DNA of 47,285 nucleotides from assembly GCF_014203275.1 (NCBI RefSeq), contig NZ_JACHIP010000020.1, positions 1-47,285 on the forward strand, in the 5' to 3' direction. This DNA is from Granulicella aggregans (GTDB taxonomy: Bacteria; Acidobacteriota; Terriglobia; Terriglobales; Acidobacteriaceae). Positions 41,917 through 47,285 of this stretch are shown here, piece by piece (the first letter of the stretch is position 1; every line of letters starts with the position of its first letter). The notes under the pieces are model-generated. The model saw only the letters and a list, made by a program, of their open reading frames with translations. It did not search any database and was not told where the DNA came from. Position numbers and translations under genes: made by a program.

Positions 41917-43797
41917 TCATGGCGCAGGCGATGGCAGCGCTTGACGCGAAGACTCCCGCGCTTGAGCGATCTGACCAAGTGCTAACGCCATTCGCTCAAC
42001 CACTGGTTCCCATTCCTGGGGTGCACTCTGTCGGAACAATCGAGCTGTTGGATACCAAGGACTATCCTCTCGCTCCAGCAGCCATCGAAAATCCACATTT
42101 GTTGACAGAAGGATCCAAACTGGTTTTCCCAGAGCGCCCGCCAAGTGAGCGACCGATGTATCGACGGTTATGACGAGATCCAAACTGTTGATGTAGGCGG
42201 CAGTATCACCCATGTCTTTAATGAACGGGGCAAGATTAGTTATAGGCATATTTGCAACAGTGAGGTCGTCTGCGGCTTTCCCGTATTGCAAAGAGAAGAA
42301 CTTGACATGCTCAATATTCATCAATGGTTTGAGCAGTGCGAGAGGTATGGACCGAAACTGATCTCGCGCATGCCCTGGGTTTCCCGCCCAGACAAGCCCA
42401 ACAGAAAGATCCTCAGTTTTGCTCGCAAGAGGTTGGTCTGTGCCCTGTGTTATCGCTGGAACAAACAAATACGGAACCTGTGCAGGTATGCTCTCAAGCG
42501 TTGTACCGAAGGCCAACGGAAGACTCATGAGTGGGCAGTGCCAGTCAAAAGCAGGAAGCGGTTCATCTGGAACAGCAACTTCAATATTGCCGGTCAATGA
42601 ACTGAGGGCGAGAGTCCTCAAGGTAGCTGGGATCTTTAGAACAACGCGACCGCCCGCTGCTTGAACCTTAGATATGTAGCGGAGGAATTGGATGCTGTCG
42701 CCGAGCCCTTGTTCACTATGGAGTAATATCCGTGATCCATTCAACAGTTCGCCACGCCATATGGGTTGCTCAAATATAGGCTTGTGCGCATGGAACAGCG
42801 GTGTCTCCCAGCGATACTCATAGTTTAGCCATCCTGTGCTGAAGTCGCCCTCAAGCAGCTGGAGCACACTAAGATTTGAGCGGGCCTCAGCATAGCGTGG
42901 CTCTATTCGGAGGGTGCTTTCGTAGCACCTGCGCGCTTCATCAAATTCGCCCCACTGAGAATAGCTAATCCCAAGATTGTTGTACGCCGCAGCGTATAAG
43001 GGCTTGAGTGAAATAGCTTTCTCTAAACATAAGCGCCCTTCTTTCACTTTTCCGAACGCAATCAGAGTGTTCCCAAGACCATAAAAAGCTTCAGCTAACC
43101 CTGGATTGATCGATAAGGCTTGTGTGTAATGAGACACTGCTTCTCGAAGTGACCCCATTTGTTCGAAAGCCGCACCGAGACTGTTATGTGCTTCGGCGTA
43201 ATCGGGTCGGATCTTTAATGCTGCCTCGTATTGCTGTATGGCTTCAGCAAACAAACTCTTTGCGGAAAGAACATTTCCAAGATTATTGAATGGCTCCGCT
43301 TCATCTGGTTTGCAAATCTGAGCGTAGCGATACTGTTCCGCTGCCTCATCCAGTCTGCCCAATGCCTCGAATGTTACTCCCAGATTGTTTAGCGCGGCGA
43401 CATACCCTCGCCTTTGCCTCAAGGCCTCTTGATAGCTAGGGATGGCTTTTTCTAATTGCCCATTGAGCCGCAGCGCATCGCCGAGATGGCAGTGAAGTTC
43501 TGCAATGTTTGGTCGTAGATGAACTGCTCGTTCAGAGCAGGGAATTGCGTCTTCTGGTCGTCCGATAGCGAGAAAGGCGACGCTTAAGTTGTGTAATGTA
43601 TCTGCAAGCTTTGGGTTGATAATCAGCGCCCGCTCGTAATGTTGTACAGCCTCACGATAGTTTTGCTGAGCGCTGAGCTTATCGCCTAGGGCGGCATGAC
43701 GAGCAGCTTGCCGAATTTTCATTTCAACTTCTCGCGGGCGTGTGAAACAAGCCGGGAGCTCGGTCTTAGGGCGAACTCCCGGGAATAGCTTTCTCAC
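41917..43797 (-). CDS. TPR-repeat protein with glycosyltransferase-like C-terminal domain
   Basis: Up to 626 residues. At least eight tetratricopeptide repeats occupy residues ~30-330 (NYREAVQHYERALIINPKLADTLHNL; FAEAIQQYEAALKIRPDYAEAHNSLG). A GT-B-like domain of the heptosyltransferase/TPR-GT type follows (about 345-605; LHSEQGLGDSIQFLRYI, VGLVWAGNPGH, LVITVDTSVAHLAGALGKPVW with the donor-site Asp/Ser/His). It may glycosylate a protein or envelope component in the cytoplasm. The listed start is GTG; ATG 43722 (MKIRQAARHA) is a credible alternative. It follows the secreted protein gene by about 40 bp and is probably in one operon with it. Base composition looks AT-richer than the core. Confidence 0.85.
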   Translation of the reverse strand: MRKLFPGVRPKTELPACFTRPREVEMKIRQAARHAALGDKLSAQQNYREAVQHYERALIINPKLADTLHNLSVAFLAIGRPEDAIPCSERAVHLRPNIAELHCHLGDALRLNGQLEKAIPSYQEALRQRRGYVAALNNLGVTFEALGRLDEAAEQYRYAQICKPDEAEPFNNLGNVLSAKSLFAEAIQQYEAALKIRPDYAEAHNSLGAAFEQMGSLREAVSHYTQALSINPGLAEAFYGLGNTLIAFGKVKEGRLCLEKAISLKPLYAAAYNNLGISYSQWGEFDEARRCYESTLRIEPRYAEARSNLSVLQLLEGDFSTGWLNYEYRWETPLFHAHKPIFEQPIWRGELLNGSRILLHSEQGLGDSIQFLRYISKVQAAGGRVVLKIPATLRTLALSSLTGNIEVAVPDEPLPAFDWHCPLMSLPLAFGTTLESIPAQVPYLFVPAITQGTDQPLASKTEDLSVGLVWAGNPGHARDQFRSIPLALLKPLMNIEHVKFFSLQYGKAADDLTVANMPITNLAPFIKDMGDTAAYINSLDLVITVDTSVAHLAGALGKPVWILLSTNVDFRWLLEREDSPWYPTARLFRQSAPQEWEPVVERMALALGQIAQARESSRQALPSPAP

Positions 43798-43839
43798 TGA
43801 ACTAGGGCAAAACTATATGCCGTAGCCAAGACAAAGGGG

Positions 43840-44403
43840 CTACAAGGTGGCACTTAAATTATACGTCGTGGTGCCGCTCGGCACACCGGAGATATATCCG
43901 CCTACAACAACAAATTGCTGGCTGAACCTGGTTTCGGCAGCCTGGTTTGTCCCAGTTGGATTTACAATATAGAGTTGGTAGCTCAAATTTACATTGTCAA
44001 CGCCAGGCAATTGCAGGGTCCATGAGTACGGAATTGAGGCGGTGCAGGAGGCAGTAGTGCCGCTTATGGTTGCCTTGCCCGACCCTCTCTCTTCAATCTG
44101 GTAGTTTAGAGTACTGCTATTGTGCTCGGTGGTGCTTGCTAGAAGTACACATAGCACCGCCGAACCCGACGGAACGGGGGTAACGAGCTTGATTGTGAAA
44201 TTGGTCACAAATGTTCCAGTCACAGGCGTTACTGAGGCAGCGGCTTCCATCTGAGCTGCGTCGCGCACAGGCAGCTTCTGCTGTGGTGAAGCGCTGCTGC
44301 TGAGTTGGCTCGCAGCCGCAAGTTGGCCTGATGCATGTCTCGCGACAGTCGAAAGACTCAATACTGATACAGCAAAGACAAGTGCTCGCAGTTTCTTATA
44401 CAT
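43840..44403 (-). CDS. Secreted hypothetical protein (187 aa)
   Basis: The start ATG 44403 (MYKKLRALVFAVSVLSLSTVA) has GGAG 5 nt upstream, followed by a signal peptide. The mature part is Ser/Thr-rich with repeated beta-strand patterns (FVTNFTIKLVTPVPSGSAVLCVLL, YQLYIVNPTGTNQAAETRFSQQFVVVGG). No domain is recognised. Two cysteines (AVLC, ASCTAS) may form a disulfide. It lies directly upstream of the TPR/glycosyltransferase gene, so it could be a substrate of that enzyme; the Ser/Thr richness fits, but this is inference. Probably exported to the periplasm or surface. Confidence 0.7.
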   Translation of the reverse strand: MYKKLRALVFAVSVLSLSTVARHASGQLAAASQLSSSASPQQKLPVRDAAQMEAAASVTPVTGTFVTNFTIKLVTPVPSGSAVLCVLLASTTEHNSSTLNYQIEERGSGKATISGTTASCTASIPYSWTLQLPGVDNVNLSYQLYIVNPTGTNQAAETRFSQQFVVVGGYISGVPSGTTTYNLSATL

Positions 44404-44706
44404 TGGCTCTCCGTTTGTTGAGGTGCTCGACATGATGAGCCTAAAGCAGGCCGATCACGAGTACCTGCGTTAGGCTATGAAATTGTGGGTGCTGTTTCTC
44501 TTCAGCGAACCCGGACTGGTTAATAACGCGCTGCTCCGTTTCCCACGCCTATTGAGGAGAAAGCGCATAGAAAACTTCCTGAGATGGGTCAGGCACCACC
44601 GTGACTATAGTCACGTTACGGCAAGCTCGATGTAACCCAAAAGTGCCATTTAGGCGCTCTTGATCTGTTCTGTACCATTGCGGCCACTTCCCTTACCTGC
44701 TTGCGC

Positions 44707-44728
44707 TCTCTGAAACGTCCGTTTAAGC
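44707..44728 (+). repeat. Imperfect palindrome, copy 1
   Basis: CTCTGAAACGTCCGTTTAAG shares its layout (CTGAAAC, 4 nt, GTTTnAG) with the copies at 44746 and 45209. Confidence 0.55.
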
Positions 44729-44745
44729 GTTGATCCGCCACGCTT

Positions 44746-44778
44746 GTACTCTCTGAAACCACCGTTTCAGCCGAGTAC
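44746..44778 (+). repeat. Extended palindrome, copy 2
   Basis: Outer arms GTACTC/GAGTAC enclose inner arms TGAAAC/GTTTCA. It ends one base before the stop codon of the minus-strand gene at 44780. Confidence 0.6.
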
Positions 44779-44779
44779 C

Positions 44780-45154
44780 TCAGTGCACGCGCCTTACAGC
44801 GCGTTCCGCTGCAAAACACAGAACGATCATCAAAGGCCAGGTAATCATCAGGCTGTATGCATGCCACCTGCTGTAGTCGAAAACGGCTTGGCTCACTTCA
44901 TGGAATGCCTTCCCCCCATGGTAGGGCCCATAAAGGTAGTACCGGCCTCCGTCGATTTTGCCATTTACGGCGTCGCCGCCAAGGTAAGAAGCTCCTACCA
45001 GGAACGATATGAAGTCCAGCAGGCCTATAGCAGCGACGACAGCAGCAAGCTTAGACAGGAAGCCACTTCCTGTCGTAAACATCCTTCGTCTGGAGTCCTC
45101 TCGGATCGCTTGGGCAAGATCCCTGGATTCCTCCGCTTTGGCCGCTTTCGGCAT
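44780..45154 (-). CDS. Small membrane hypothetical protein (124 aa)
   Basis: A charged N-terminal helix (EESRDLAQAIREDSRRR) is followed by TM1 (about 33-55, LAAVVAAIGLLDFISFLVGASYLGG). A short external segment rich in Gly/Tyr (GKIDGGRYYLYGPYHGGKAFHEVS) and TM2 (about 98-116, YSLMITWPLMIVLCFAA) complete it. I have seen similar two-helix proteins with a YYLYGPxHGxKxF segment only as hypotheticals. The gene is flanked on both sides by related palindromes, which makes it look like an inserted cassette. No strong ribosome binding site. Confidence 0.65.
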   Translation of the reverse strand: MPKAAKAEESRDLAQAIREDSRRRMFTTGSGFLSKLAAVVAAIGLLDFISFLVGASYLGGDAVNGKIDGGRYYLYGPYHGGKAFHEVSQAVFDYSRWHAYSLMITWPLMIVLCFAAERAVRRVH

Positions 45155-45208
45155 AGCAGCATCATAGCTTCACCATGAAGCCGGAACGGCTGCAGGCAGA
45201 AATGGCCA

Positions 45209-45240
45209 GTTTGTTACTCCTGAAACGGACGTTTCAGCCG
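45209..45240 (+). repeat. Extended palindrome, copy 3
   Basis: The inner arms CTGAAAC and GTTTCAG are perfect around GGAC; the outer part GTTACTC/GGTAC is partly symmetric. It lies 55 bp upstream of the small membrane protein start and has the same orientation as copies 1 and 2. Confidence 0.6.
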
Positions 45241-45276
45241 GTACCCGTCACATTCGGTCGCATAAGATCAGTCCGC

Positions 45277-46980
45277 CTATTCGACACTCCAAACTTTGCG
45301 CTCCACATCCAGAACAAAGACCTTTGCATTATGCGAATGAGCTTCCTCGCCGCCCTGTATGGAGAGAATTTCTCCTCCAGAAACGCGTATCGCACCAGTC
45401 GGCGATGCTATGGCGCGATGTCTATATATCCATCCTGGGCATTCACCCGTCGTCTGTAGAGGCTCCATCTCAAATGTAGTTGTGTCTAGACGGTAGACAG
45501 GCGTCAGCCCATGCCGACGTGCGGCGGGATATCCCAATGACCCAATCAAGTAGATTGCGTCGCCAACAGCCGTTGCTGTGTGAAAATCCGTAGGCGGGAA
45601 TACAGAGTCTGGATAGCCATAGATCACAATGCTCCCGTCGGGCGAATGGACGAATACGTCGTTGTAAATACAAAAGTCAGGGTCGTAATGGTCTTCGTGC
45701 TCCCCCGCGATTTGCAATATACGACCGTCGGGTAGGAACGTAAGGGATTGCCCAAACCTTTGAGCGCACCAGACCTCTGTGTATCTCCCGTAAAATTTCT
45801 CTTCGATTCCAAGCGCCTCTCTCGCCTCATGCGCACTGGCCCCCGAGCGAATCATCCCCTCCCAGAACGAATTGTTCATGACTTCCGGGTTGTGCTTGCC
45901 GAAGCATCTAAAGCGATAAGAGTCGAGGTCACTCTGCGAAGGCTTTAGCAACTCCATTTCGGTGTCCGTCGAAAATCCCAGAATAGCCCGCCGTCCGTCG
46001 CTGCTAAGCTCTTTCGGGTCGGCACCAGCTTCTAGAAGCTTCATGACGATGTTCCGCGTACTTGCGTCACCTAGTGCAGTCCCTGTTTTGATTTGTCGAT
46101 CTACGTTTGCTCCAGCGTTCACGAGAATCGAGACAATCTCTTCGTTGCAGTGCTCAACGGCAAACCTCAGCGCAGTGTTGCCAAAATCATCGGCTTGTTC
46201 GATATCGATTCCGATTTCGAGCAGCCATTTGACCATTGGCGCATGGCCATTCTCGATGGCGTAAAACATGGGAGGCTTCCCACAGCGGCCCCTCGCGTTC
46301 TTGTCCACGCCGTGTTCGAGTAGAAATTGTGCCTTGCCTATATCACCTGTCTGAATTGCGAAGAGCCAAGGTGTTCGTTCCCAGTGATCACGAGTCTCCA
46401 GTGCCATTCCGCTTTGAACCAAAGCCTCTATGTCAGTGAGAGTCCCGAACGCAACTGCTTCGATGAGGGGAGTGAGTTTAACGTCTTCAGGGTTGGCTCC
46501 CGCTCTCAGCAGCAGCCGAACGGCATCAAACCGGCCAATGCGAGACAAGACTCGTACACAAGACTCACCGTAGCTGGTCATACCCGTGAGCGACACACCG
46601 TTCGCGATGAGTAAGTTCAAAATGTCCAGCAATTGCGGATTGTTAAGGACATCATCGCCGTATGCCGCATTGATCAGGGCGTCATAACCATGCTCCTTTT
46701 TATAGCGGATGTTCGCTCCGCCATCTATCAACTCGGTCAGCTTTTGCAGATCGCTGAGCGCATACGACACGCTGGTCTGATCGATGGTTGCGCCATGACG
46801 AATCAATGTACGCAATAGTTCTACGTCCGCTTCGGGGTAGGCCACGGCGTACATCAGCGGCGTCCACCCCTCATTGTCGGCTTCGTTTATGCCTGTCGCT
46901 AAAGAAGGATCTTTCAGAAGCTCGCTGACGCCGCGCAAGTCTCCATTTTTGACGGCATGATGTAGTGCGTGAGAGGCCAT
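45277..46980 (-). CDS. Ankyrin-repeat protein with C-terminal kelch-like propeller domain
   Basis: 567 residues, no signal peptide. About eight to ten ankyrin repeats fill residues 1-330 (GWTPLMYAVAYPEADVELLRTLIRHGA; GNTALRFAVEHCNEEIVSILVNAGAN). A linker (WEGMIRSGASAHEAREALG) leads to kelch/galactose-oxidase-like strands from ~400 to the end (FGQSLTFLPDGRILQIAGEHEDHYDPDF, TAVGDAIYLIGSLGYPAARR). Ankyrin and propeller modules both mediate protein binding, so it may be an interaction scaffold or effector-like protein; no catalytic motif is visible. The start has AAGAGA about 8 nt upstream. It is the last gene before the right-hand palindrome. Confidence 0.85.
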   Translation of the reverse strand: MASHALHHAVKNGDLRGVSELLKDPSLATGINEADNEGWTPLMYAVAYPEADVELLRTLIRHGATIDQTSVSYALSDLQKLTELIDGGANIRYKKEHGYDALINAAYGDDVLNNPQLLDILNLLIANGVSLTGMTSYGESCVRVLSRIGRFDAVRLLLRAGANPEDVKLTPLIEAVAFGTLTDIEALVQSGMALETRDHWERTPWLFAIQTGDIGKAQFLLEHGVDKNARGRCGKPPMFYAIENGHAPMVKWLLEIGIDIEQADDFGNTALRFAVEHCNEEIVSILVNAGANVDRQIKTGTALGDASTRNIVMKLLEAGADPKELSSDGRRAILGFSTDTEMELLKPSQSDLDSYRFRCFGKHNPEVMNNSFWEGMIRSGASAHEAREALGIEEKFYGRYTEVWCAQRFGQSLTFLPDGRILQIAGEHEDHYDPDFCIYNDVFVHSPDGSIVIYGYPDSVFPPTDFHTATAVGDAIYLIGSLGYPAARRHGLTPVYRLDTTTFEMEPLQTTGECPGWIYRHRAIASPTGAIRVSGGEILSIQGGEEAHSHNAKVFVLDVERKVWSVE

Positions 46981-47043
46981 CTGATTCTCTTACACGGTGG
47001 ATCGAGATAAAGCAAAAGAGTTGTAATGAGACCGTTCGTACTA

Positions 47044-47069
47044 CGCATGATAATGCGCATTATCATGCG
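47044..47069. repeat. 26-bp perfect palindrome, right copy
   Basis: Identical to 1324-1349. It lies 64 bp upstream of the ankyrin-protein start and about 60 bp inside the right IS30 end. Beyond it, 47101-47126 resembles the reverse complement of 1265-1288 (TTGCCGAAAAC core), so the similarity between the two boundaries continues outward. Confidence 0.85.
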
Positions 47070-47125
47070 CGAAAGCGGCGGATAGACGATCCGTTGGTCT
47101 GCGGCGCGAGATTGCCGAAAACAAC

Positions 47126-47285
47126 GGCGATCTCAACCGGTCGATGCAACATCATCTGATTTAGATCATTCTCAGAGGTGGTGTGTATGAGACAAGGAAG
47201 GCAGCATGGGCTTTCTGCTGAGCAGAAGGCTGACATCTGGAGGCGTTGGAAGTTGGGCGAGTCTCTCCAAGAGATTGGTCGTGCC
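47126..47285 (+). mobile_element. IS30-family element, 5' end (leaves the window)
   Basis: It begins around 47126 with an inverted-repeat-like end containing CTCAACCGGTCGATGCAACA and continues into the transposase start. It is the imperfect inverted counterpart of 1-87. Confidence 0.75.
47187..47285 (+). CDS. IS30-family transposase, N-terminus only
   Basis: The first 33 residues are visible (MRQGRQHGLSAEQKADIWRR, then WKLGESLQEIGRA), which form the helix-turn-helix that opens IS30 transposases and binds the IS ends. The catalytic DDE domain lies outside the window. The opposite window edge carries the same N-terminus on the other strand. Confidence 0.85.
   Translation, partial: MRQGRQHGLSAEQKADIWRRWKLGESLQEIGRA

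Larger units (their letters stand above)
44404..44779. other. Intergenic region holding two palindromic repeats
   Basis: No credible gene. It contains the two palindromic copies at 44707-44728 and 44746-44778 and an AAGCG/CGCTT stem between them. The left part should hold the promoter of the minus-strand secreted protein gene. Confidence 0.45.

Noticed and set aside
1..47285. CRISPR arrays, tRNA or rRNA genes, integron attC arrays
   Set aside because: No regularly spaced identical repeats, cloverleaf-like segments or rRNA signatures were noticed. The three palindromes near 45 kb are too few and too irregularly spaced to call an array.

Overview
The window looks like a mobile-element-rich accessory region from an acidobacterium, probably a Terriglobus/Granulicella/Edaphobacter-type member of the Terriglobia. 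The reasons are three Oar-like TonB-dependent receptors (carboxypeptidase-regulatory domain, plug, very large barrel), proteins that join a winged-helix-like N-terminus to a TolB/WD40 propeller, and YncE-propeller/phosphoesterase fusions. All of these are abundant in that group. This assignment is inference from gene content; no rRNA or tRNA gene was found.

Layout. Both ends carry outward-pointing 5' ends of IS30-family transposases in inverted orientation (1-87 and 47126-47285). Inside them lie two copies of one 26-bp perfect palindrome (1324-1349 and 47044-47069). The left arm (0.1-10.4 kb) has two small hypotheticals, then a SAM methyltransferase overlapping a tyrosine recombinase that is cut short where IS-end sequence begins. 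A complete IS3/IS407-type element (2714-3955), a 3.24-kb IS1595-type transposon with three passenger genes (4438-7679) and a complete IS21 element (7852-10427) follow. IS21 abuts and truncates the first Oar receptor.

The core (10.4-41 kb) is a chromosomal-type surface and phosphoester locus. It holds a truncated Oar receptor (10.4-13.2 kb) and a YncE/phosphoesterase fusion (15.7-18.7 kb) divergent from an intact Oar receptor (19.3-22.4 kb). Then come a frameshifted exported protein, a response regulator, a sensor kinase (translationally overlapping) and a second YncE/phosphoesterase (25.4-28.5 kb). The third Oar receptor is followed by a secreted metallo-beta-lactamase-fold protein (29.2-33.9 kb), divergent from a WD40/TolB regulator. 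After an IS6 relic nested in an IS3 relic come a lone amino-acid-binding protein and a third PF04185 phosphoesterase. A 36-bp box, 28/36 identical and at nearly equal distance from the start codon, precedes both YncE/phosphoesterase genes. It is the best candidate for a shared control site.

The right arm (41-47.3 kb) has a Mu/Tn7-type transposase fragment fused to an IS21 fragment, a TPR/glycosyltransferase gene behind a secreted protein, a small membrane protein flanked by palindromic repeats, and an ankyrin-repeat/propeller protein.

Working model (inference): Oar receptors bind or import a polymer or organophosphate, secreted phosphoesterases release phosphate or headgroups, and the two-component pair sitting among them responds to the ligand. 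IS elements have since cut and rearranged the locus; IS3, IS21 and the Mu-type element each appear as more than one piece.
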